Shown here piece after piece: positions 1 to 8,198 of a stretch of 64,000 nt of DNA. The stretch is from CAVROP01 sp050008495 (lineage in GTDB: Bacteria > Acidobacteriota > Terriglobia > UBA7540). Below the pieces are notes generated by a model. It had not been told where the DNA came from, did no database searches, and saw nothing but the letters and a program-made list of their open reading frames with translations. The position numbers and the translations under genes were made by a program. Positions within the stretch are counted from its first letter, which is position 1; the number at the start of each line of letters is the position of its first letter. The stretch spans positions 8,542 to 72,541 of the forward strand of contig JBEKMN010000029.1 of assembly GCA_050008495.1 (NCBI GenBank), in the 5' to 3' direction.

Positions 1-114
1 AATCGGCACTCCTGCCTGAAGCAAGGCCACTGCAAACGTGTCGCGAAATCGGTGCGCGTATCCATCGGATATCTTTGCTTCCTCGGATGCGCCCTTAGCG
101 GAGTGGACTTCACT
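1..114 (-). pseudogene. C-terminal fragment of a tyrosine recombinase/integrase
   Basis: Read on the minus strand, this stretch encodes a peptide with the motif AHRFRDTFAVALLQAGVPI. This matches box II (H-x-x-R followed by the LLQ.G helix) of phage-type tyrosine recombinases, where the His and Arg are catalytic. The frame is closed by a stop codon at 115-117 just upstream and has no start codon, so the visible part has lost its N-terminal half. The C-terminal catalytic Tyr would lie beyond the left edge. Either the gene is decayed or a frameshift separates the halves; I found no matching N-terminal sequence in the next few hundred bases. Confidence 0.6.
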
Positions 115-760
115 CTAATACACGCCTGCCACCCTGCTGGGTCTGTCTCCGTCCCGCTGAGGCCTGTCCCGCTGAGCTAACGACAAGCTTATAAACTGTT
201 CGACGGTTTCGAGCGCCTCCCTTTCGTCCACTCCCGACAGCGTTTGTCGGATGGCGGGTTGAATCGGCGTGTCTTCCGGAAGAACTGCGAGCGCCGGATA
301 ACGCGCGCGCTTTGGGGTCGAGCGCTTCCACGCTTACCTGGGTGGCACGCAGCAAAAGTGATTTTGCGTTCGGGCAAAATATTAACGAACCACAGGCGAC
401 CATTAGAGGCGGCGCCCGAAGACAAAGGCCAAATGAATAACGCTGCGGCGGAGTTTAACTGTATTTATTAAATATTCCTAAAACTAGCCGATTTACCTTG
501 ACAAAAAACGGTTAAGTGCCCTATCCTGGTTGAGAGGATGAGCCCATCCACTCTCACCTTCCGGGCTGCCTGAATCAAATCAGGCAATCTGCAGGCGGGC
601 CTCCCAGACGAGATTTATTCAGGTACTCATGCAGGTCCGCAGTGTTTACTTACGTCTACGACCCCATCCTGCGGAGGAGTTCATAGGTACCACTGGATGG
701 GATCGCCCTAGAGTTGTGGCCGTCGGATACTGAAGCGGAGAGTTCGCAAAGGAGGGCATT
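115..760. other. Gene-poor stretch beside the integrase remnant
   Basis: I see no convincing gene here. Several overlapping open frames exist at about 110-470 on both strands, but their compositions look non-biological (Arg/Ser-rich, no recognisable domain, no ribosome site). The only clear signal is a promoter-like sequence at 498-527. Confidence 0.5.
498..527 (+). promoter_or_regulatory. Candidate sigma-70 promoter
   Basis: A perfect -35 hexamer TTGACA at 498-503 is followed, 18 bases later, by TATCCT at 522-527 (four of six matches to the -10 consensus). It lies upstream of the small basic gene at 761 and could drive it with a leader of about 225 bases. Seen in sequence only. Confidence 0.4.
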
Positions 761-937
761 ATGTCGGTACGAAACGGCGACAAAGCCAGATTCGGCCGGT
801 TACGAAAGCACAGGATTCTGCTGCGGAAGCGCCTCCGAGAAATACGCGATGCAATGGGCAGTAAAACAACGGCTACAGCCATTGTCGCGTCCGAGCATGA
901 CGGCACATCTTCGCGGTCACTCAAGCCAATAGGGTGA
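761..937 (+). CDS. Small arginine/lysine-rich protein (58 aa)
   Basis: A short frame starts at an ATG preceded by a strong ribosome site (AAAGGAGGG at 748-756). It encodes 58 residues, beginning MSVRNGDKARFGRLRKHR. The first 35 residues are strongly basic and probably form one amphipathic helix; the tail is polar (Ser/Thr/Gly). I recognise no named domain. The NGDKARFxRxRK opening resembles small basic proteins I associate with acidobacterial genomes, but that is memory, not a search result. A nucleic-acid or ribosome-associated role would fit the composition and is inference only. Confidence 0.5.
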   Translation: MSVRNGDKARFGRLRKHRILLRKRLREIRDAMGSKTTATAIVASEHDGTSSRSLKPIG

Positions 938-1121
938 GGACGTCGGGAAGGTTGAGGTTCGAGAGGCGGAACAAACCTTGCAATCGCTCAAATCGCTGGA
1001 AAGAGCCCGGCAAGCAAATAACCTCAACTTCCGCCCTTCGCCTCTAGCCACGGCTGGAAGGATCGGCACTGCCGGCAGAGGAAAAACCTGTTGCCGGCCG
1101 ACGGACCCGAAAGGAGGTCCC

Positions 1122-1535
1122 ATGAAGGAAAAAATCTCAGCGCTCCTGTTGCACCAGTCCACGGAATCGCAGCGCCTGCTGAAACAGTCTCTGGAAGGGC
1201 GGTCGATCAAAGTCAATTGGCTGAAAACCTGCAGAGAGGCCTTGCCGCTGCTCCGCGAGGCTGATCCACCGCATCTGGTTTTCACGGAAGCGCTGCTTCC
1301 TGACGGCAACTGGGCGGACGTCGTCAAGCTGGCGCTTGGGGCCTTGAAGCCCGTAAAGGTCATTGTGGTGTCGCGCCTCGCCGATCTCAAACTCTATGCG
1401 GACACGATGGTGGGTGGGGCATTTGACTTCATTGTGCCTCCCATGTCGAGCGATGAACTCGCTCACGTCCTGGCGTGTGCCATGGAGAATGTTTTGAATT
1501 TGCGACGAACGCAGGCCATGGCGGTGGCCGCATAG
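1122..1535 (+). CDS. Receiver-like protein with Glu at the phosphorylation site
   Basis: This encodes a 137-residue stand-alone protein with the alternating hydrophobic pattern of a CheY-like receiver. The ATG at 1122 follows AAGGAGG at 1111-1117, which fixes the start. In canonical receivers strand 3 carries the phospho-accepting Asp; here the matching segment reads HLVFTEALLPDG, so position 56 is Glu. The acidic pair near strand 1 is absent (SALLLHQS), and the conserved Lys before the last helix is not seen (DFIVPPMS). It is therefore probably a pseudo-receiver that cannot be phosphorylated normally, and Glu may mimic the active state. No output domain is present. Partners are unknown. Confidence 0.7.
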   Translation: MKEKISALLLHQSTESQRLLKQSLEGRSIKVNWLKTCREALPLLREADPPHLVFTEALLPDGNWADVVKLALGALKPVKVIVVSRLADLKLYADTMVGGAFDFIVPPMSSDELAHVLACAMENVLNLRRTQAMAVAA

Positions 1536-1637
1536 CCCAGCCGGCCATCGCGGATGGCACAAGAACCCCTCAGCGCCCTCCGGAGTAACGGAAGGCGGGG
1601 GTTGTAGAATCCAGCAATCGTGTTCGAGGAGGCTTTT

Positions 1638-1880
1638 ATGCAGGTACTCGCGGAAGGCCAGTTCGTCAGGCACGCTCAGTACGGTCTCGGCGCGGTGACA
1701 CAATCGGACGCGGAGCGCACTTCCATCGACTTCCACCTCCACGGAATCAAGAAATTTGTCACCCGGCTCATGACTGTCGAACTTACCGACGAAGCTCCTC
1801 CGCCCAAACCCCGTCCCGCGCGTCGCAAGAAGCTCTCAACCCAGATTTCTCCGTTCACGATAGCCGTCATTGGGAAGTGA
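1638..1880 (+). CDS. Small Tudor/SH3-like protein (80 aa), unknown function
   Basis: The 80-residue product begins MQVLAEGQFVRHAQYGLG. The segment VRHAQYGLGAVTQSDAERTS followed by a basic beta-rich stretch resembles the small Tudor/SH3-like fold (DUF3553-like) found at the C terminus of UvrD/PcrA helicases and as stand-alone proteins, where it binds nucleic acid or RNA polymerase. The tail is Pro/Lys/Arg-rich. I chose the ATG at 1638 because GAGGAGG lies seven bases upstream; an in-frame GTG at 1620 would lengthen it by six residues. Fold assignment is by pattern only. Confidence 0.5.
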   Translation: MQVLAEGQFVRHAQYGLGAVTQSDAERTSIDFHLHGIKKFVTRLMTVELTDEAPPPKPRPARRKKLSTQISPFTIAVIGK

Positions 1881-1933
1881 GCGAGGTGGGGCGGCGCCCT
1901 AGTGGGACAAGAGGGTGCGCCCGGCCTGGCGGA

Positions 1934-2131
1934 TCAATCTTGAGGCGCCGACTCGGAGGGTTCGGCCGCGCTTGCTATCAAGGCTTCGCCGCCCGCGGGG
2001 TGGGTGCCATCGGCGAGAAGCTCTTTCTGCCGACGGCTGGCAAGTTTTCTCTGGGTGCGGCGTTCGGCCTTCTCGCGCTGCTTTTCCAATCGTTTCATTT
2101 CCTTCCGACGCTTCTCGGGGGTAGTGGCCAT
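1934..2131 (-). CDS. Small basic coiled-coil protein (65 aa)
   Basis: The 65-residue product begins MATTPEKRRKEMKRLEKQ and is dominated for 40 residues by Lys, Arg and Glu in a heptad-like pattern, so a single long basic helix is likely. The start is supported by AAGGAG at 2136-2141. It lies just downstream of the RRM protein gene on the same strand, 58 bases away, and may be co-transcribed with it and the sigma factor. Composition suggests binding to RNA or ribosomes, but no domain is recognised. Confidence 0.55.
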   Translation of the reverse strand: MATTPEKRRKEMKRLEKQREKAERRTQRKLASRRQKELLADGTHPAGGEALIASAAEPSESAPQD

Positions 2132-2189
2132 CAAGTCTCCTTGGAAATACGAGTGTACGCTGACAATATTCCCAACGCATCGGTTGGGA

Positions 2190-2543
2190 CTACCAGCGGG
2201 GCTCACGCGGCTGGCGTGCGGATTCGCTGTAGTCCTCATTTGAGAATCTACCCTGCTTTGGCCCTGCACCGCTACTGTTGCGGGTGGGGGGTCGCTCCGC
2301 TCTGGGACGCGCTTCGTTCACTTTAAGGTTGCGGCCGCCAAACAACTTTCCTTCAAGGCCGGCAATCGCCTTGGCCGCTTCTTCATCGTTGGGCATTTCG
2401 ACGAAAGCAAACCCGCGGGCCCGGCCAGTTTCCCGGTCCTTCGCAATTTGGACCCGTTTAACTTCCCCGAACCCTTTGAACAGCGTGGTCAAATCGCTTT
2501 CCGTCGTCTGGAAGCTCAAATTACCAACAAAAAGGCTTTTCAT
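2190..2543 (-). CDS. RNA-binding protein with one RRM domain
   Basis: This is a 117-residue glycine-poor RRM protein. Residues 2-80 form one RNA recognition motif with RNP2 (LFVGNL) and RNP1 (RGFAFVEM) both intact, including the aromatic residues that stack on RNA bases. The last 35 residues are an Arg/Pro/Ser tail. Bacterial single-RRM proteins of this size (Rbp family) bind single-stranded RNA and are often induced by cold. The start is supported by AAGGAGAG at 2548-2555. It lies downstream of rpoD on the same strand. A paralogue lies at 6218. Confidence 0.85.
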   Translation of the reverse strand: MKSLFVGNLSFQTTESDLTTLFKGFGEVKRVQIAKDRETGRARGFAFVEMPNDEEAAKAIAGLEGKLFGGRNLKVNEARPRAERPPTRNSSGAGPKQGRFSNEDYSESARQPREPRW

Positions 2544-2614
2544 TTCTCTCCTTGGCCTAATATACATTCCCGGAGGCGCCGGGTTTTGAGGGCCCGTGCG
2601 GCCTCCCTGCTTTC

Positions 2615-4330
2615 TTAGCAAGCGTCTTGGAGGAAGACCCGAAAATGCCTCGACCGCAACGGATGGCGGAGTTTCCGCAGCGCCTTGGCTTCGATCTGGC
2701 GGATCCGCTCGCGAGTAACGGCAAAGACTCGGCCGACTTCCTCGAGAGTGCGTTCGGTGCCATCGTCCAGGCCAAACCGCATGCGGATTATGGCTTCCTC
2801 GCGGGTGGTGAGCGTCTTCAACATGGCAGCCATCCGCTCCTTCAGGTTGAGTTTGATGGCCGCGTCGGACGGCGAAACCAGAGCTTTGTCCTCGATCAAG
2901 TCGCCCAGGTCCGACTCGCCGTCCTTCCCAATGGGCGTCTCCAAAGACATGGTCCGCTGAGCAACCCTCTTGGTGCTGCGCACTTTCTCGACGCTGACCT
3001 CCAGGCGCCGGGCGATCTCCTCCTGGGTAGGCTCTCGGCCTAGTTCCTGGACGAGCTGTTGGGTGGTGCGGCTCTGTTTGATGATGGCGGCGGACATGTG
3101 CACCGGCACTCGAATCGTGCGCCCCTTATCGGCGATGGCGCGTGAGACCGCCTGACGAATCCACCAGGTGGCATAGGTGGAAAACTTGTAGCCGCGCCGC
3201 CACTCGAATTTGTCGGCCCCCCTCATCAGGCCAATGTTGCCTTCTTGGATCAAGTCAAGAATCTCCAGACCGCGGTAGGCATACTTCTTGGCGATGGACA
3301 CCACCAGGCGAAGGTTGGCCTCGGTCAACTGCTTCTTGGCTCGTTCGGCTTCGGCCTCGCCGCGCAGGATCAGAGCCAGCGAACGCTTCGCGGCCGTGAG
3401 CCCGATCCGGCTCGATTCGTCTATTTCCTTTAGCTGGGAGCGACGCGAACGCCGATCCTTGCGCGAAGTGGCGAGCTGGCCGGGCGCGGCGCCCGCGCAC
3501 GGCACAAACCGGACCGTCCCTCTCTCCAAGGAATGAATCCGCTCGACCTGGCGCCGCAACTTCTCAACCAGGCGCTTCTTTTCGAGCGGGTGCAACCCCA
3601 TCGAGCGAGCCAGTTGCGACATCTCAACCCGCGTCCGCGACAATTGGCGCCGCGCCCGGAGACGAGCGCGTTGCTTTGAACCCGCGAGGTTGCTTAGCCG
3701 AGCGGCCTGCTGAAGTCCTGCACCGTAGAGTCGCTTAATCTTGTCGATAATCCAGAGCGTCTGGCGGGTCTTCTTGGCGATTTCTTCTGCCGTCACATGT
3801 TCCTCATCGAAATGGACGACCTCTCTAATCGAACGTGTACCGTTGCGCAACTCCCTACCCATTTCGATCAGCTCTTCGAGGACAAGCGGAGAACGAGAGA
3901 CGGTCTTGAGCACCAGCGCATGGCCGCGCTCCATGCGCTTGGCGAGCGCCACCTCCTCCTCCCGCTTGAGCAGTCGCACACTTCCCATCTCGCGAAGATA
4001 GAGCAGGACGGGATCGCTGGTCTTGTCCGGAAAGGATGCCGTGTCGTTGAGTTCAGGCTCTTCAACGTGAACGGAATCTTCTCCCGCCTCGCTTTCCCCG
4101 TGTTCAGCAACCCCCGGCAAACCGCTTGCAGGCATCGCTACAGGAGCGTCTTCGTAGATGCGGAGGTCGTGGCCCTCGAAGGCGGAGAACAGCCCGCCGA
4201 CCTCCGCGGCGGTGCGCGTCTCGCCGGGCACAACTTCGTTCACCTCGTCAAACAGGACATAGCCCCGTTCCTTGCCCATGTTGATGAGCCCGCGAAGCCG
4301 GTCTTCCTGTTCCTGAAGTACAGGCGACAA
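2615..4330 (-). CDS. rpoD: Primary-type RNA polymerase sigma factor (sigma-70)
   Basis: The 571-residue protein has the layout of RpoD: an N-terminal region 1.1-like segment, region 1.2 (LLYLREMGSVRLLKREEE), a long basic non-conserved insert of about 190 residues, region 2 (LRLVVSIAKKYAYRG, then YKFSTYATWWIRQA for -10 melting), region 3 and region 4.2 (TLEEVGRVFAVTRERIRQIE) for the -35 element. The start is a TTG at 4328-4330, chosen because AGGGGAGG lies five bases upstream; the first in-frame ATG is 17 codons later and lacks such a site. It could be the housekeeping factor or a close paralogue; both fit the sequence. Confidence 0.85.
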   Translation of the reverse strand: MSPVLQEQEDRLRGLINMGKERGYVLFDEVNEVVPGETRTAAEVGGLFSAFEGHDLRIYEDAPVAMPASGLPGVAEHGESEAGEDSVHVEEPELNDTASFPDKTSDPVLLYLREMGSVRLLKREEEVALAKRMERGHALVLKTVSRSPLVLEELIEMGRELRNGTRSIREVVHFDEEHVTAEEIAKKTRQTLWIIDKIKRLYGAGLQQAARLSNLAGSKQRARLRARRQLSRTRVEMSQLARSMGLHPLEKKRLVEKLRRQVERIHSLERGTVRFVPCAGAAPGQLATSRKDRRSRRSQLKEIDESSRIGLTAAKRSLALILRGEAEAERAKKQLTEANLRLVVSIAKKYAYRGLEILDLIQEGNIGLMRGADKFEWRRGYKFSTYATWWIRQAVSRAIADKGRTIRVPVHMSAAIIKQSRTTQQLVQELGREPTQEEIARRLEVSVEKVRSTKRVAQRTMSLETPIGKDGESDLGDLIEDKALVSPSDAAIKLNLKERMAAMLKTLTTREEAIIRMRFGLDDGTERTLEEVGRVFAVTRERIRQIEAKALRKLRHPLRSRHFRVFLQDAC

Positions 4331-4434
4331 AGTTTCCTCCCCTAAACGAACAAGAGCCTCAAAGGCGGAGACTCCACGCTACGCATAATGTCTGCCAACC
4401 TGAACGGCGCCGCCACACCCTGTTCAGCAGCCTG

Positions 4435-5367
4435 TTACGATGCGAGCTGAGTCTTGGAACGGTCAGCATGTTGCGGAAGGTCTGCGGACTCCGGCGCGCC
4501 CGCTACTTGCAAAACCGGACCTCGAAAATGCAAGGGATCGCGAAGATTTTGCAATTCACGGTAGTAGTAGAGCGGAGTGGGGTGTCTCCCCCTAAATCTT
4601 AGAGCCTTCAAGAACTCGGTTTCTGCTTCGGTGGCCCCACCACTGAGGGATGTATCGTGTAGGAATTCCTTCAGCCCCCGCTCCTCCTCGCCGGCAATTT
4701 CGGGTTGTTCAACGAATGCAAACCTCCTGATGTGCCGGGGGGCCATCCTGCGGTTCAATACAATTTCAAGGCTAAAATTCGCAAGGTCAATATCCCAAGA
4801 TTCGATCAGGGGATCCAGGAAAGAGGTGCAATGCTCACTCGACACATTGAATACGTCCGTATCCAGGAATTCGAGAATCGACACCCGCATCTCCTCGTAA
4901 CTTCGATCACTAACCCTTACGACCAAGCGGAGCCAGCTCTCGCTCTCCAGTTCTTGCTTGGTAACTCCCTTGACAACATCCACAAGTTTTTGCGTGACCA
5001 GAAGTTCAAGTTCACCGAAAGGTTGATGTTCGAAAATCATCCTGACTTGCTTCTGTTTGTCAAGTTTGCACTTACGAAGGACCAATTCGCGAACTTCTTT
5101 GAACAAAGGTGCGGGTGGATCGGCCAGTTTCCGCTTCAACTCTTCCTGGCGCTGCAACTCAACCAGCTTCGTGAGCTCTCCGTGCCGGAACTTCAAGAAT
5201 TCTTCGATCTTGCCGTAGATATCTGTCCGCTCAGGGGCGGGAGGGGCTTTTCTCCTCGTAAGTAACTGCGAAATATAAGACTCCGTGACATGGGCAGCAA
5301 CCGCCAAATCTCTCTGCTCGTGTCCTAGTTGCTCAAGCCGCTGTCGGATGATGAAAGGCAGATCCAT
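4435..5367 (-). CDS. XRE-type helix-turn-helix protein with large unknown C-terminal domain
   Basis: Of 310 residues, roughly 1-60 form an XRE/Cro helix-turn-helix (RDLAVAAHVTESYISQLLTR). The rest, including an Arg/Lys/Glu helix near 70-100 and a mixed alpha/beta segment to about 270, matches no domain I know. The ATG at 5367 is preceded by GGGGGGA. The gene lies upstream of rpoD on the same strand with a 104-base gap, so read-through is possible. It is probably a DNA-binding regulator whose C-terminal part senses a signal or oligomerises; that is inference. Confidence 0.7.
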   Translation of the reverse strand: MDLPFIIRQRLEQLGHEQRDLAVAAHVTESYISQLLTRRKAPPAPERTDIYGKIEEFLKFRHGELTKLVELQRQEELKRKLADPPAPLFKEVRELVLRKCKLDKQKQVRMIFEHQPFGELELLVTQKLVDVVKGVTKQELESESWLRLVVRVSDRSYEEMRVSILEFLDTDVFNVSSEHCTSFLDPLIESWDIDLANFSLEIVLNRRMAPRHIRRFAFVEQPEIAGEEERGLKEFLHDTSLSGGATEAETEFLKALRFRGRHPTPLYYYRELQNLRDPLHFRGPVLQVAGAPESADLPQHADRSKTQLAS

Positions 5368-5438
5368 GCAAACTATCCCCCCCGGTTAACTTAGAGAAGT
5401 TCATTACGATTCGACTCTAAAAGATTCGCATAATTATC

Positions 5439-5467
5439 TTGACAAGTAAAGTAAATTCACCCATGAT
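5439..5467 (+). promoter_or_regulatory. Candidate sigma-70 promoter without an obvious gene downstream
   Basis: TTGACA at 5439-5444 and CATGAT at 5462-5467 are separated by 17 bases, with an AT-rich spacer. It points into the 750-base gene-free stretch, so it may drive a small RNA, a decayed gene or the distant RRM gene at 6218. Confidence 0.4.
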
Positions 5468-5651
5468 GGTTAACGAGAGGAGCCTCTCTTAGCCACGCCC
5501 TTATTCTCCCGAACTAAGTCTGGTTATCTCATGCTGCAGCTCGGTTCGATCAACACCGCCGAGTTGCCCTCGTTTGAGTTTGGTGAATGCGAAACGACCT
5601 TCAGCAAGAGGGAACGAGGGTTTCAATGGTGGTTAGACTCTTGAGAACCAA

Positions 5652-5864
5652 TCACAGGGCGCGAACCGAGTCCCGCTGAAGGATTCTGGCGTGTGCATTC
5701 AATATGTGGGCTTCGATACTGCTATCGGTTCTTGCATTTATATCTTTCATGTGATTGATGCGCCCCATGAGGTACACGATTTCACTGTCAAATCGAAGCC
5801 GAGGCGTTTCGGCCGGATTGTCTAGGCCCTCAAGATGGTCCGGGCATCTCTTCTGCGCGCCTGG
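5652..5864 (-). pseudogene. Possible decayed coding fragment
   Basis: On the minus strand, 71 codons are open between stops at 5865-5867 and 5652-5654. The translation looks like real protein: acidic and hydrophobic residues alternate as in helices (for example EIVYLMGRINHMKDINARTD). There is no start codon at the N-terminal end; the first ATG is at 5768 and would leave 38 residues without a ribosome site. I do not recognise a family. Most likely it is the 3' end of a gene that lost its front, but chance cannot be excluded. Confidence 0.3.
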
Positions 5865-6217
5865 TCAGGGAATTACGAGGGCAAACCTCTGAATCGCGCA
5901 CTGCGGACTGCCCGAGCATCGGGGAACGGGACATCAAGGATTACTTGAAGGAGCACAATCCGAAAAAGCCTCAGGCAAAGAAGTGAAGGAGGGCCGTGTC
6001 GTGCCGCTGGCCGGCAGGCCGGAAGATTAGTGGTGGCGGAGATGAACCCATTTGACGTTCTGTGTGACCCGCCGAAGGCTGCCATCGTCGCACAACAGGC
6101 TTCGGGATCTTCATCCCCGGAGCGCCTCGGGCATCGTCCCGGGGAACTATAACCTGAAGTACAACCTAACGGAGCAGGCCCCAAAGGCCGTTCCACCTTG
6201 GAGGAACAGAGAGAAAC

Positions 6218-6544
6218 ATGGCAACTAAACTTTTCGTAGGTAATTTACCCCATAGCGCTACCGATGCGACGCTCGGCGAGTTTGTAACCGGCGCGGGCTT
6301 TCAAGTGGCCTCGGCGGTGGTGGTTCGCGACAAGATGACAGGGACGCCACGAGGCTTCGGCTTTGTCGAACTCGGCGAGGGCGAAGACATTCAGAAGGCA
6401 ATCGCAGGGCTGAATGGAAAGTCCCTCGAGGGCCGTCCCTTGACCGTCAATGAAGCTCGGCCGCCGCGCACGGACTTCTCGCGCCCCCGCGGTGGTGGTG
6501 GTGGTGGTCGCGGTGGCTTCGGCGGCCGCCGGCGAGATTATTAA
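6218..6544 (+). CDS. RNA-binding protein with one RRM domain and Gly/Arg tail
   Basis: The 108-residue product carries one RRM (residues 3-80) with RNP2 (LFVGNLP) and RNP1 (RGFGFVEL) intact, then a short Arg/Gly-rich tail ending in RRRDY, the usual layout of bacterial and cyanobacterial Rbp proteins. The tail probably adds non-specific RNA affinity. It differs from the paralogue at 2190-2543, which lacks the glycine tail. A GGAGG lies upstream of the ATG at 6200-6204. Confidence 0.88.
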   Translation: MATKLFVGNLPHSATDATLGEFVTGAGFQVASAVVVRDKMTGTPRGFGFVELGEGEDIQKAIAGLNGKSLEGRPLTVNEARPPRTDFSRPRGGGGGGRGGFGGRRRDY

Positions 6545-6646
6545 AGCCGGAACCCTCCGGCAAGACGAGTCGGCGGGTTTCTGAAGGACCATCGATTGTT
6601 CTTTGTGGCGGATCCCCCAGGGTGGAAATCCCTCCGGCGGGTAATG

Positions 6647-6664
6647 CCGGACGGACCCGTCCGG
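6647..6664. other. Perfect short hairpin downstream of the RRM gene
   Basis: CCGGACG and CGTCCGG flank a four-base loop. The hairpin lies about 100 bases after the RRM gene, but no U-run follows, so it is not a classic intrinsic terminator. It could stabilise the transcript end. Confidence 0.35.
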
Positions 6665-6823
6665 ACCTGGACGGTGAGAAACGCCCGAACGATGAGGAAT
6701 TATCATTGAATTAAGGAAAGTACTTCCGCCGGCATTCCAAGCTGCGAAGGCGCTCTGCGCGCGAACGAGCCATCCTGAAGAGCTTACGGAGTCCAAGGCC
6801 GGGCTTCTTTCGGGCGAGCGGCA

Positions 6824-7093
6824 GTGGCAGATTTGGCGCGGGGGCCTCGCCAGGCCGATTCTCGCCGTCCGGCAGACGGCGAGAGCTTCTGTCTTTCCCA
6901 GGAAGAGCATGGAATCATGGCCTTGATTGTGCCGGGATATTCAAACAACGACATGGCGCATCACTTTTCACTACGCCGAAGCACGATCCCTCGTCGCATT
7001 GTTCGGATACTGGTCAAAGTCGGCCTTCGCAACAAGATTGAACTCGTGTTCTTCATAATGACCCGCCAGCTCTCTGCGGGAGCGCAACCTTAA
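6824..7093 (+). CDS. Solitary LuxR-type HTH protein, possibly degraded
   Basis: The 89-residue product has a LuxR/GerE-like helix-turn-helix from about residue 24 to 80 (LSQEEHGIMALIVPGYSNND, ending in a KVGLRNKIELVFF segment that matches the usual KLGVxxRxELV helix). The recognition helix, however, reads RSTIPRRIVRI where the family has TVKxHLxxI, so DNA binding may be altered. No receiver domain precedes it; an upstream in-frame stop closes the frame about 40 bases before the GTG start. It is either a GerE-like single-domain regulator or the remnant of a response regulator. Confidence 0.5.
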   Translation: MADLARGPRQADSRRPADGESFCLSQEEHGIMALIVPGYSNNDMAHHFSLRRSTIPRRIVRILVKVGLRNKIELVFFIMTRQLSAGAQP

Positions 7094-7446
7094 CACTCCT
7101 CCAGCTCCGCATGGCATGATTTTACGCGACTCGCCCTCCGGCGATTGGCAGAGTGGCGACGAGCGTGGGGTGGAGGAGTGAAACCTGCTCGATCCTGCGA
7201 CCCGTCCGCGCATTACTCCCAGCGTGACCGCTCAGGCCCCGCATTGAATGGTTCCAGAAGGTAGATACCCCAGACGCGGAGCTGTACCCAGAATTGTGGT
7301 GACTTTAGCCGGGGATTGATCTAGCATAAGGCGTTAGTAAGAGTGCTGATGGCGAACACAGTCCGCCAGGCAGTACCTGGTTGTTACAAAAGACCACTTA
7401 TTCTTGATACGAGGTGACTGCTTTGACGGGCGGAAGGAGGACGGTC
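7094..7446. other. Intergenic stretch with a long-range inverted repeat
   Basis: No gene is seen. CACTCCTCCA at 7095-7104 can pair with TGGAGGAGTG at 7172-7181, enclosing about 67 bases that contain a second imperfect pairing. It may be the folded 3' end of the LuxR-type gene's transcript or a small structured RNA. The last 60 bases contain the leader of the Crp/Fnr gene. Confidence 0.35.
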
Positions 7447-8100
7447 GTGGCGCGGAAGAAAAGCCAGCCGGCTGATTGGGAGTCCCTGCTCACTGAGGTG
7501 TCCTACGGAAAGACCGTTACAGAAACCGAAAGAAAACGCCACGTCTTCAGGCAGGGAGATCCTGCCGATGCCGTGTTTTTCCTCAGCCACGGCAAGGTGA
7601 AGCTGGCGGTTACGTCCAAACAAGGCAAGGAAGCCATTGTGGCTATTCTGGACCCTGGTGATTTCTTCGGTGAGGGTTGTCTCGCAGGTCAGCCTTTGCG
7701 CATGGCGACGGCTACCGCGATGACGGATTGTACGCTGGTCAGGCTAGAAAAGGCCGCCATGGCACGCATGCTTCACGACCAGCACCACATCTCAGAATTA
7801 TTCGTCACCCATCTACTCTCCCGTAACATCCGCTATGAAGAGGATCTTGTTGACCAGCTTTTCAACTCCAGCGAGAAGCGGCTGGCTCGAATTCTCTTGC
7901 TGCTTTCGCATTTTGGCAAAGAGAGCCGCGCCGAAACAGTTCTCCCTAAGATCAACCAGGAGAGTCTGGCGCAGATGGTCGGCACCACCCGGTCGCGCGT
8001 CAGTCATTTCATGAACAAGTTTAAAAACCTTGGCTTCATCGACTACAACGGTGGGCTCACCGTCAACAGCGGCCTGCTGAGCGTTATCCTGCACGACTAG
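7447..8100 (+). CDS. Crp/Fnr-family transcription regulator
   Basis: Of 217 residues, about 25-125 form a cyclic-nucleotide-binding fold (RQGDPADAVFFLSHGKVKL, then GDFFGEGCLAGQP) and about 145-215 a winged helix (INQESLAQMVGTTRSRVSHF). No N-terminal cysteine cluster like that of Fnr is visible, so it is probably not an iron-sulfur oxygen sensor. The ligand may be a nucleotide, haem or nothing. The GTG at 7447 has GGAAGGAGG six bases upstream; an earlier GTG at 7414 is possible but has no such site. It lies immediately before the first radical SAM gene and could regulate it. Confidence 0.85.
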   Translation: MARKKSQPADWESLLTEVSYGKTVTETERKRHVFRQGDPADAVFFLSHGKVKLAVTSKQGKEAIVAILDPGDFFGEGCLAGQPLRMATATAMTDCTLVRLEKAAMARMLHDQHHISELFVTHLLSRNIRYEEDLVDQLFNSSEKRLARILLLLSHFGKESRAETVLPKINQESLAQMVGTTRSRVSHFMNKFKNLGFIDYNGGLTVNSGLLSVILHD

Positions 8101-8198
8101 CCGGGATTTCTCACCGCGACAAGGAAGGGCGGGACTTTGACGGCTGCCCGGCCCGAATCCCTGACTTGTGGCGAGACGACCCGGCTCCGACAAAACTC

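Larger units (their letters stand above)
5368..6217. other. 850-base stretch without an intact gene
   Basis: Between the HTH gene and the second RRM gene there is no complete gene with a ribosome site. It holds a promoter-like sequence (5439-5467) and a minus-strand open segment of protein-like composition (5652-5864), each listed separately. On the plus strand a frame ending at 5983 finishes with the plausible tail IGERDIKDYLKEHNPKKPQ, but has no start. The stretch may be a graveyard of decayed genes. Confidence 0.4.

Noticed and set aside
244..471. Plus-strand open frame of 75 codons near the left edge
   Set aside because: No ribosome site, no recognisable domain, and overlapping frames of equal length on the other strand.
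4705..5265. Plus-strand open frame opposite the HTH regulator gene
   Set aside because: The minus-strand HTH gene is supported by a domain and a ribosome site; this frame is not.
5772..5983. Plus-strand open frame ending in a lysine-rich tail
   Set aside because: No start codon and an overlapping minus-strand frame of similar quality; only mentioned in the gap entry.
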